Position numbers and translations under genes: made by a program. This document shows positions 1 through 5,250 of a DNA stretch of 6,981 bases, piece by piece. The stretch is from Myxococcales bacterium (lineage in GTDB: Bacteria > Myxococcota_A > UBA9160 > SMWR01), in contig JACZVU010000143.1 of NCBI GenBank assembly GCA_022572485.1, forward strand, positions 1 to 6,981, written 5' to 3'. The notes below the pieces were generated by a model. It was not told the DNA's origin. It saw only the letters and a program-made list of their open reading frames with translations, and did not search any database. Position 1 is the stretch's first letter; each line of letters begins with the position of its first letter.

Positions 1-131
1 ACCAACCCGAGCAAACAGAGGAGACCCGCTGGGTCACAATCGGAAATGCCGGATCGTTCTCCGCGCGCGAGCCTCTCCCGCGAGGAGGCCCTGGGTCTGG
101 TTTTCCGCTAGGTTTTTGATGCGTGGCTGCT
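1..131. other. Unassigned left edge, no confident gene
   Basis: This stretch lies downstream of the tRNA on the minus strand. One plus-strand frame is open from base 1 to a TAG at 109-111 (36 codons, mostly GC-ending in its second half, last residues ALGLVFR), so it could be the C-terminal tail of a gene entering from the left. A second plus frame is open to a TGA at 117-119, so an open frame here is weak evidence. A 5-bp hairpin with a 3-nt loop sits at 23-35. No protein family is recognisable. Confidence 0.2.
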
Positions 132-218
132 TGGTGCCCGGGACTGGAATCGAACCAGCACGAGGTTGCCCCCACTAGGTCCTGAACCTAGCGCGTCTAC
201 CAATTCCGCCACCCGGGC
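132..218 (-). tRNA. tRNA-Leu, anticodon CAG
   Basis: This gene encodes a leucine tRNA reading CUG codons. Read on the minus strand, a perfect 7-bp acceptor stem (GCCCGGG, 218-212, with CCCGGGC, 142-136) is followed by discriminator A (135) and an encoded CCA (134-132). The anticodon stem CTAGG/CCTAG encloses the loop TTCAGGA, with anticodon CAG at 184-182. The D-arm contains AATTGGTAGACGC. A long variable arm follows (class II tRNA), as expected for leucine. The T-arm is CTGG-TTCGATT-CCAG. Length is 87 nt, normal for tRNA-Leu. It lies 83 bp downstream of the aminotransferase gene on the same strand but has its own promoter-like sequence in between, so it is probably transcribed independently. 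No strong terminator is visible after it. Confidence 0.97.
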
Positions 219-227
219 GAGGTGCGG

Positions 228-256
228 ATCCTAAGCCTCGTCCCAGGCGTCGTCAA
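228..256 (-). promoter_or_regulatory. Sigma70-type promoter of tRNA-Leu
   Basis: On the minus strand, TTGACG (256-251) and TAGGAT (233-228) are separated by exactly 17 bp. These are good matches to the -35 and -10 consensus TTGACA/TATAAT. Nine bases separate the -10 element from the first tRNA base (218). Transcription would therefore start only a few bases before the mature tRNA and leave a very short leader for RNase P. Assignment rests on sequence and position only. Confidence 0.7.
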
Positions 257-267
257 TCAGCCGCGGG

Positions 268-283
268 GATCGCCTCTGCGATC
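268..283. repeat. 6-bp inverted repeat after the aminotransferase gene
   Basis: GATCGC (268-273) and GCGATC (278-283) form a perfect 6-bp stem with the 4-nt loop CTCT. It lies between the stop codon of the minus-strand aminotransferase (302) and the tRNA promoter. In the minus-strand transcript no U-run follows, so it is not a canonical intrinsic terminator. It may stabilise the 3' end of the message or act with Rho, which is speculative. Confidence 0.4.
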
Positions 284-301
284 GACCGGTGCAGCGGCCG
301 C

Positions 302-1429
302 TCAGCCGAGTACCGCGAGGAGCCGGTCGATTTCGTCTTCGGAGTTGTAGAAATGGGGCGATGCGCGAACCCCACCGCGGCGTTCGATCACGAAGATTCG
401 CTCGGCGCGCAGCCTCCGCACGGTGTCACTGGGGCGTTGGCCGGGGATCGTGAAGGAGACGATGCCGGAAGCTTCACCCGGTTCGCGTGGGCTCCGGATC
501 TTGGCACCCCGGGCACGCAGTCCGTCTACCAGCTGGTCCGTGAGCGCGAGTACCCGCTCTCCGATGGCGGACACATCGAGTTCGAGCAAGAGATCAATCG
601 CTGCGCCAAGGGCAAAGATCCCCGGCGTGTTGGGTGTTCCCTCCTCGAAGCGGCCCGCGCTGGGTTGGAGGTCCATGTGGTAGGTGTCGAAATCCTGGTT
701 GTTCCGCACGCTGCGCCAACCGACGGTCCGGGGTGTGATGAGCTCCTGCACGCGCTTCGAACAGAAGAAGATTCCGCAACCTTCCACGGACAGCATCCAT
801 TTGTGGCCGTCGGCAGCCAAGAAGTCGATTCCGCATTTTTCCACGTCGATCGGAAAACAACCGACACTCTGAATCGCGTCGACGCAGAACAACACGCCGT
901 GTTCGCGGCACAGGTTGCCGAGCGCTTCGAGGTCGTTGCGTGCTCCACTTCCGAACTCGACCGACGATAGTGTGAGCAATCGCACTCGCGGACTCTGCAG
1001 GGCTGCTTCGACGACCGCGAGTGGAAGGCGTCCGTCTCGGCCATGAAGCATCACCGTCTCGACCCCGCGGCCGCGTAGGCTCCACCAGGGGTAGACGTTG
1101 GATGGGTATTCGAGGTCGCAGGTCAGCACTTCGTCTCCGCGCTTCCAGTCCAGACCGGATGCGACGATTCCGAGACCCTCTGTGGTGTTTTTGACGAACG
1201 CGATTTCGTCGGAGCTCGCGTTGAGTAGGAGTGCAGCCCGCCCGCGCACCCGCTCGATCTCGGCGTCGAAAAATCGCGGATGATGGAATGCACCGAGGCG
1301 GAGGGCTTCCCCCGTGTAGCGTCGAATGGCTTCGTCGACTCGGCTCGAGATGGGAGCGACACCGCCGTTGTTGAAGTAGGCCATTTCTCGGGTCACGGGA
1401 AACAGGCTGCGGGTTCGCTCCCAGTTCAT
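302..1429 (-). CDS. Class V aminotransferase-fold PLP enzyme
   Basis: The 375-residue product is a fold-type I PLP enzyme of the class V aminotransferase family, which includes cysteine desulfurases, selenocysteine lyases and isopenicillin-N epimerase-like enzymes. Visible motifs are KNTTEG (80-85, phosphate binding), VDAIQSVG (183-190; Asp184 and Gln187 contact the PLP ring) and DGHKWM (207-212) with Lys210 as the Schiff-base lysine. EEGTPNTPG (262-270) and RRGGVRASPHFYN (350-362, carboxylate-binding Arg) follow. Length is near full for the family. The loop where SufS enzymes carry the catalytic Cys (usually in RxGHHCA) reads RGGVRASP, with no cysteine. Persulfide formation of the SufS type is therefore unlikely, and lyase, epimerase or aminotransferase chemistry is more plausible. 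Start ATG 1429-1427 is preceded by GAGGA (1442-1438) at 8-nt spacing. The gene is divergent from the Rrf2 gene, which may regulate it. The fold is certain; the substrate is unknown. Confidence 0.9.
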   Translation of the reverse strand: MNWERTRSLFPVTREMAYFNNGGVAPISSRVDEAIRRYTGEALRLGAFHHPRFFDAEIERVRGRAALLLNASSDEIAFVKNTTEGLGIVASGLDWKRGDEVLTCDLEYPSNVYPWWSLRGRGVETVMLHGRDGRLPLAVVEAALQSPRVRLLTLSSVEFGSGARNDLEALGNLCREHGVLFCVDAIQSVGCFPIDVEKCGIDFLAADGHKWMLSVEGCGIFFCSKRVQELITPRTVGWRSVRNNQDFDTYHMDLQPSAGRFEEGTPNTPGIFALGAAIDLLLELDVSAIGERVLALTDQLVDGLRARGAKIRSPREPGEASGIVSFTIPGQRPSDTVRRLRAERIFVIERRGGVRASPHFYNSEDEIDRLLAVLG

Positions 1430-1641
1430 GCTCGAGGTCCTCGGGCTGCAGCCAGCGCTTCTGGGTGGCGCCAGATGCGAAGCACTCCGGAAATCGGAAC
1501 GAGAGTGTTGCGCTTTGCGGCTGGCTCGAGGTGACGGTTGGTGTTGGAGATGAATACAGCCTATCTCGCAAACGGGTGCCGGATCAAGTCCCGATTGCTC
1601 GCTTGCTCAGTGGGGGGGTGTTCGTGCATTCTTGGGTTCGG
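1430..1641. promoter_or_regulatory. Divergent control region between PLP enzyme and Rrf2 genes
   Basis: This 212-bp gap separates two divergent starts and must hold promoters for one or both. On the minus strand, TTGATC (1587-1582), 18 bp and TAGGCT (1563-1558) form a weak promoter candidate for the PLP enzyme. On the plus strand, TTGGTG (1538-1543), 18 bp and TATCTC (1562-1567) form an even weaker candidate for the Rrf2 gene. The 9-mer AACGGGTGC (1571-1579) overlaps both promoter zones. The same 9-mer recurs upstream of the metallopeptidase gene at 2183-2191. A run of seven G lies at 1612-1618. Promoter calls are by eye and uncertain. Confidence 0.35.
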
Positions 1642-2094
1642 ATGCGATTTTCGCTTCAGGTTCAATACGCGATTTGCGGCAGCTTCGATCTCGCCTACAA
1701 CGGAGGCGGGAAGCCCGTTCAGATTCGTGTGATCAGCGAGCGCCAGGCGATCCCGGCGCGCTATCTGGAGCAGATCTTCCAGCGCTTGCGGCGGGCGGGG
1801 CTGATTTGCAGCAAGCGCGGCCCAGGTGGCGGTTACACGCTCGCTCGTTCCTCTGAAGAAATCAGCCTCCGGGAAATCATCGAGGCACTCGAGGGCCCCC
1901 TCTCCGAAGGTCTGGAGATGAGCCCCCCCGACGAGCTTTCGCGGGGAGTGTTTCGGCCGTCTTTCGTCTGGAGCGCGGTCGCCAAACGGCTCGCGGATGC
2001 GCTCTCGGAGATCAGCCTGGATACGCTCTGCAAACAGGCCGTTCGCGCGAATCTTCGCAGGGCGCATCCAGATGCGCCCATGTACTTCATCTAG
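1642..2094 (+). CDS. Rrf2-family transcriptional regulator
   Basis: The 150-residue product is a winged-helix DNA-binding regulator of the Rrf2 family (IscR, NsrR, CymR, RirA relatives). It opens with MRFSLQVQYAI, which aligns with the usual Rrf2 N-terminus (M-K-L-S...RYAL). The recognition helix region contains IPARYLEQIFQRLRRAGL (37-54). The wing has the diagnostic RGPGGGYTLAR (59-69), followed by ISLREIIEALEGPL (74-87). The frame stays open upstream to an ATG at 1465, but that extension has no family similarity. ATG 1642 fits the family start although its ribosome-binding site is weak. In-frame GTG codons at 1618 and 1624, after a G-run, are alternatives. Cysteines are at 12, 56 and 130 only. 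The three clustered cysteines that bind Fe-S in IscR (around 92-106) are absent, so a canonical cluster is unlikely. Position suggests control of the divergent PLP gene and the downstream sulfur operon (inference). Confidence 0.92.
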   Translation: MRFSLQVQYAICGSFDLAYNGGGKPVQIRVISERQAIPARYLEQIFQRLRRAGLICSKRGPGGGYTLARSSEEISLREIIEALEGPLSEGLEMSPPDELSRGVFRPSFVWSAVAKRLADALSEISLDTLCKQAVRANLRRAHPDAPMYFI

Positions 2095-2095
2095 A

Positions 2096-2127
2096 GAGGA
2101 TCGCGGAATAGGATTACAACGATCCTC
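2096..2127 (+). repeat. 8-bp perfect inverted repeat just after the Rrf2 stop
   Basis: GAGGATCG (2096-2103) and CGATCCTC (2120-2127) are perfect reverse complements separated by 16 bases. The first arm begins one base after the Rrf2 TAG stop (2092-2094). As RNA this would make an 8-bp stem with a moderately large loop. No T-run follows (the next bases are GCCGGG), so it is not a standard intrinsic terminator. It could be a 3' stabilising hairpin or a DNA operator with widely spaced half-sites. Confidence 0.45.
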
Positions 2128-2174
2128 GCCGGGAGCGGGTGTCACCGTATTCTGCGAAACTCTCTAATTTGCGA

Positions 2175-2209
2175 ACCCGCCCAACGGGTGCGGGGCGCTC
2201 GCAGGAGCG
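2175..2209 (+). promoter_or_regulatory. Two adjacent inverted repeats upstream of the JAMM-sat operon
   Basis: ACCCG (2175-2179) and CGGGT (2185-2189) form a perfect palindrome with a 5-bp spacer. CGCTC (2196-2200) and GAGCG (2205-2209) form a second with a 4-bp spacer. The first contains part of the AACGGGTGC 9-mer shared with the divergent control region. A -10-like TAGAAT lies just downstream at 2222-2227 with no convincing -35, a pattern seen at promoters that depend on or respond to a bound regulator. Operator function for the neighbouring Rrf2 protein is a guess. GC-rich 5-bp palindromes also arise by chance. Confidence 0.3.
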
Positions 2210-2371
2210 GATGCCGTCGCGTAGAATGCGGCCTTTGCTGGCGCCCTCCGAATTCGAGGCTGGCAATCGGCCTCGTGGACGCCCCTCGGTTGTTGCGCTG
2301 CGATGCGCGAGCAGCCGCTTGGGGGTCACCGGGCGGCCGGGAAGGCCGTAATCCGGCAGGTGGAATGCCAG

Positions 2372-2896
2372 ATGATCGACGATGGGCAAAGAGAGCAGAG
2401 GCGTATCGATCTCGACGAGGCGCTGCCCTCGGTGAAGATCCCTCGGCGAATTCTCAACGATCTCTACGCGCATGCGATCGAGACCCTGCCCGACGAGTGC
2501 TGCGGGCTGGTCGTCGGCACGGATGAAGACCGTTTCCAGCGTCTCGTGCGTTGCCGCAACGAAATGACGCAGCGTCATCGACAAGATCCGGTCGAATATC
2601 CGCGGGATGGATCAGAAGCGTTCTATATGAATTCGCTGGATTACATGATGGTGCAGGAAGAGGCCGAAGCGCGGGGAGCGCGAGTCACGGTCGTCTATCA
2701 CTCGCACGTTGGTGTAGGTGCGTACCTCTCCGGTATGGATCTGGCCTACGCGGAGAGCGCGAGCTTCCCGTTTCCCGATGCGGATCACATTGTCGTCGCA
2801 GTATTCGACCGCAAGGTGGATTCTGTGGCTTTCTTCCGACAGGATGGGGAAAGTCAATCGTTTCTCGGACGTACGGTCGTCTCTTCCGAATCATGA
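2372..2896 (+). CDS. M67/JAMM metallopeptidase, Mec-like
   Basis: The 174-residue product is a JAMM/MPN+ zinc metallopeptidase (MEROPS M67). The signature is complete: Glu42 in PDECCGL (40-46), then H110-S-H112, seven residues, S120, two residues, D123. His110, His112 and Asp123 should bind zinc, and Glu42 should be the general base. Bacterial relatives near cysteine genes (Mec of Mycobacterium) release cysteine from a C-terminally charged ubiquitin-like carrier (CysO). The frame continues upstream to an ATG at 2303, but ATG 2372 is preferred because AGGTGG (2358-2363) sits 8 nt before it. The stop overlaps the next start as ATGA (2893-2896), implying translational coupling with the lipoprotein and, through it, sat. 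No carrier, ThiF/MoeB-like activator or cysteine synthase is in view, so the CysO-Cys substrate is inferred from family and proximity to sat. The residue after the second His is Val rather than the common Pro. Confidence 0.9.
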   Translation: MIDDGQREQRRIDLDEALPSVKIPRRILNDLYAHAIETLPDECCGLVVGTDEDRFQRLVRCRNEMTQRHRQDPVEYPRDGSEAFYMNSLDYMMVQEEAEARGARVTVVYHSHVGVGAYLSGMDLAYAESASFPFPDADHIVVAVFDRKVDSVAFFRQDGESQSFLGRTVVSSES

Positions 2897-3933
2897 AGAG
2901 TGCACACCTTGTGCTCGCTGCGGGGCTGATGCTCGTCGCCCCCGGTTGTCAGAGCCCGGGCGTGGCGCGAGAGGAAGTGCCCGAAAATCCCATCGCGTTC
3001 ATCTTTCATCCCGAGGGCGAAGCACGAAGACGCGCAGAAGTGTATGAGAAGCGGGCGGCACCGGATGCCCGAAATGGGTTCGAGGCTTCCACGGTCGTCC
3101 ATCTGGGTACGTTTCGCGACTACCTCGAGCAGATTTTCGGCAGCCGCACCGATGGCGAATTCACGGGCCGGCTCTCCCTCTTGAATCCCAGGAGCCGGCA
3201 GGTGACGGTTCTCGAGTCGGCGCGGAAAGGCGCGATTCCGCTGGCTTGGTCTCCGGGTCGCGATCGACTCCTGTTCGCCCAGTGGGATCTGGGGAAGCTT
3301 CAACTTTTCGAGTACGAGCGCGACTCGCGGGTCGTGTCTCAGGTCACCGGAGGGCCGGACCATCACCCGCAGGGTTGCTACGGGCGGGACGGTCGCCTCA
3401 TCGCGGTGCTCGCGAAGCGGGTGGGATCGACGAGGGGTCGAGCCGGCAGGGGAAACCTGGTGTCGCGGATTGTGGTGATGGGTCCGGGCGATGTGGTCGA
3501 ACCGATCTCCCCGGGGCCGACGGACGGAGAGCCGGCCTGCAGCCCCGATGGCACTGCGGTTGCCTACGTCCGCCTTTTTTCCGATGCGCGCAGTGAGATC
3601 TGGATTCACTCTTTTGCAGACGAAGAGCCCGCTCGCGCCATCGCGCAGGGCCGCGAACCCTCTTTTTCTCCCGATGGAGAGTGGATCGTCTACAGTCACG
3701 TCGTCGGTAAGACGCCCGCTCTGTGGCGCATTCGCCGCGACGGTACCGGCCGCACCCGACTCGGGCGAGGCTCGGGTGCCGATGAGTACGGCCCGGCGGT
3801 TTCGCCGGATGGCTCGCTCGTGGTCTACGAGTCCGTGTTCAGGAATCGTTATCGGCTCTTCGTGAGGCGATTCGATGGAACAGGGGACAGGGTTCTGTTC
3901 TCGGATGGAGATGGTACGCATGCTGTGTGGTAG
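2893..3933 (+). CDS. Lipoprotein with TolB/WD40-like beta-propeller repeats
   Basis: The 346-residue product starts with a lipoprotein signal peptide: Lys2, a hydrophobic stretch (residues 5-16) and the lipobox-like APGC ending at Cys19. Residue +2 is Gln, which by the Lol rule favours the outer membrane, facing the periplasm. After a charged linker (about 20-110), PD40/TolB-type blades recur at AWSPGRDRLLFA (118-129), YGRDGRLIAVLA (163-174), CSPDGTAVAYVR (216-227), FSPDGEWIVYSH (258-269) and VSPDGSLVVYES (303-314). These blades usually form a protein-binding propeller. Beta-propellers need about six blades, so one may be divergent or supplied by the N-terminal segment. ATG 2893 overlaps the upstream TGA, and sat starts 18 bp after this stop. 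The frame is open further upstream inside the JAMM gene, but the signal peptide fixes the start. I recognise no enzyme motif and no sulfur-related function. A periplasmic scaffold or sensor role is speculative. Confidence 0.85.
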   Translation: MKSAHLVLAAGLMLVAPGCQSPGVAREEVPENPIAFIFHPEGEARRRAEVYEKRAAPDARNGFEASTVVHLGTFRDYLEQIFGSRTDGEFTGRLSLLNPRSRQVTVLESARKGAIPLAWSPGRDRLLFAQWDLGKLQLFEYERDSRVVSQVTGGPDHHPQGCYGRDGRLIAVLAKRVGSTRGRAGRGNLVSRIVVMGPGDVVEPISPGPTDGEPACSPDGTAVAYVRLFSDARSEIWIHSFADEEPARAIAQGREPSFSPDGEWIVYSHVVGKTPALWRIRRDGTGRTRLGRGSGADEYGPAVSPDGSLVVYESVFRNRYRLFVRRFDGTGDRVLFSDGDGTHAVW

Positions 3934-3935
3934 AG

Positions 3936-3941
3936 AAGGAG
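3936..3941 (+). promoter_or_regulatory. Ribosome-binding site of sat
   Basis: AAGGAG lies 10 nt before the first of two tandem ATG codons (3952 and 3955), within the 18-bp gap after the lipoprotein stop. It is the strongest Shine-Dalgarno sequence in the operon, suggesting that sat is translated well even if the upstream genes are weakly translated. ATG 3952 gives the better spacing. Confidence 0.7.
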
Positions 3942-3951
3942 TGATCGAGGA

Positions 3952-5250
3952 ATGATGGAAAGCAAGATTGAACCGGGAGCCGACCTGGTGCCGGTACACG
4001 GCGGGTTGGCCGAGTTGGTCGACCGCCGGGTTCCGCTCGGAGAACGGAGCCGGTTCGTGAAAGAGGCGGAACGACTTCCATCGGTACGCGTCACCCGAGC
4101 CGATCTTTCGACCGTCTATCGAATTTCCGATGGCGCGTTGTCGCCTATGGAAGGCCCGATGCGCGCCGAAGAATGGAATTGCGTTCTCGATGAACAGTGC
4201 ATCGAAGTGGGCGGGCGCCGTTACGCGTGGGCGATCCCGCTGTCCCTTCCGGTAACGTCGGAGGAGTCCTCGTCGTTGTCCTCTGGAGGGTCGGCCGCAG
4301 TTCGAGACGAATCGGGCACGTTGGTCGGGATCGTCGATGAACTCGAAGTTTTCGATTGGGACAAAACGCGCTACATCGAGAAGGTGTACCGGACGGATCG
4401 CTTCGATCATCCGGGTGGGCGCGCGGTCGAGAGCGACCCGCGGGATCAATTGCTTGGCGGTGCGCTGCGCGCGCTCCCGCAACCTGTCGATTCCAATTAC
4501 GGTGAGTACATGCTCTCACCGAGGATGACCCGCGCGTTCATTCGGGAGCGCAAATGGGATCGCGCGTTGGCTTTCCAGACCCGCAACCCCCTGCATCGCG
4601 CCCACGAATACGCGCTGGTCGCAGGCGTTGAAAAACTCACACGGGCGGGTCATTTTACGGGTGTCGTCCTCAACCCGCTGGTCGGTGAACTCAAGGGCGA
4701 CGATGTGCCGGCGGCCACCCGAATGCGCTGTTATCAACTGCTCCACGATCAGCGGTTGCTCGGAGAGGGCGACAGGGACGAGGCCCTCTGGCGTTCCGTC
4801 GGGTACGATTTGTCCGAAATCTTCGAGCTGATCGGGCTCGACATCAAGATGTTCTACGGAGGCCCGAGCGAAGCCGTAATGCACGCGATCTACCGCCAAA
4901 ATTACGGCTTCAGCGATCTCGTGATCGGCCGCAAACACGCCGATGCCCCCTATGAAGATGGCAGCCCGATCTGGGGCGACTTCGACGCCCAAGAGGTATT
5001 CGAACAGCTGTCGGGGGAGCTGTGCATCGCGCCCTGCAAGATCGGGTTTGCTGCGTTTTACGAATCGCTCGGGCGTGTCGATCTCACCGAGAACCATCCT
5101 GATGAGAAGCCGGTGACGGTCAGTGGTACCAAGGTGCGCGAACAGCTGCGCTCTGGAGAGACTCCGGATTCGAGGATCATGCGGCCGGAGATCTCCGCAA
5201 TCCTGATGAAACATTTCGCTCGTGAAGCGGGTGGGTCTGGGAGAGCCTAG
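3952..5250 (+). CDS. sat: Sulfate adenylyltransferase (ATP sulfurylase)
   Basis: The 432-residue product is an ATP sulfurylase, which makes adenosine 5'-phosphosulfate (APS) and pyrophosphate from ATP and sulfate. It is the entry step of sulfate assimilation or, in reverse, of dissimilatory sulfur oxidation. An N-terminal PUA-like domain (about 1-180) precedes the nucleotidyltransferase domain. There QTRNPLHRAHE (209-219) holds the sulfate/ATP-binding QxRNP and HxxH motifs. GRKHAD (326-331) is the second nucleotide motif, and SGTKVRE (391-397) with RPEI (411-414) close the domain. No APS-kinase domain follows, so this is the single-function, CysDN-independent type. The usual GRDHAG reads GRKHAD here, with Lys for Asp. 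It is the last gene of the JAMM-lipoprotein-sat operon, 18 bp after the lipoprotein. Its TAG overlaps the stop of the convergent GGDEF gene. No APS reductase or APS kinase is in the window, so direction and pathway cannot be settled. Confidence 0.96.
   Translation: MMESKIEPGADLVPVHGGLAELVDRRVPLGERSRFVKEAERLPSVRVTRADLSTVYRISDGALSPMEGPMRAEEWNCVLDEQCIEVGGRRYAWAIPLSLPVTSEESSSLSSGGSAAVRDESGTLVGIVDELEVFDWDKTRYIEKVYRTDRFDHPGGRAVESDPRDQLLGGALRALPQPVDSNYGEYMLSPRMTRAFIRERKWDRALAFQTRNPLHRAHEYALVAGVEKLTRAGHFTGVVLNPLVGELKGDDVPAATRMRCYQLLHDQRLLGEGDRDEALWRSVGYDLSEIFELIGLDIKMFYGGPSEAVMHAIYRQNYGFSDLVIGRKHADAPYEDGSPIWGDFDAQEVFEQLSGELCIAPCKIGFAAFYESLGRVDLTENHPDEKPVTVSGTKVREQLRSGETPDSRIMRPEISAILMKHFAREAGGSGRA

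Noticed and set aside
23..35. Hairpin GACCC-GCT-GGGTC as a terminator for the tRNA transcript
   Set aside because: The stem is only 5 bp and the bases after it on the minus strand (TCCTCTGTTT) are a poor U-tract. It is about 100 bases past the tRNA end.
72..90. Inverted repeat GCCTC...GAGGC near the left edge
   Set aside because: It has a 5-bp stem plus one wobble pair, a mismatched interior and no T-run on either strand.
594..1571. A 325-codon minus-strand frame overlapping the PLP enzyme
   Set aside because: It is the same strand but another frame of a gene with clear PLP motifs. The product is Arg-rich and has no domain.
1465..1641. N-terminal extension of the Rrf2 regulator to ATG 1465
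   Set aside because: The 59 extra residues have no family counterpart, and the canonical Rrf2 N-terminus begins exactly at ATG 1642.
2303..2371. Upstream start ATG 2303 for the JAMM peptidase
   Set aside because: No ribosome-binding site precedes it and the added residues show no family similarity. ATG 2372 has a good AGGTGG at 8 nt.
2551..2892. Upstream extension of the lipoprotein frame to ATG 2551
   Set aside because: It would lie inside the JAMM gene and would bury the lipoprotein signal peptide internally. ATG 2893 starts right at the signal peptide.
2854..4482. A 542-codon open frame on the minus strand across the lipoprotein and sat genes
   Set aside because: It is antisense to two well-supported genes and its translation is Arg/Pro/His-rich with no recognisable motif. 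Long antisense frames are common in GC-rich coding DNA.
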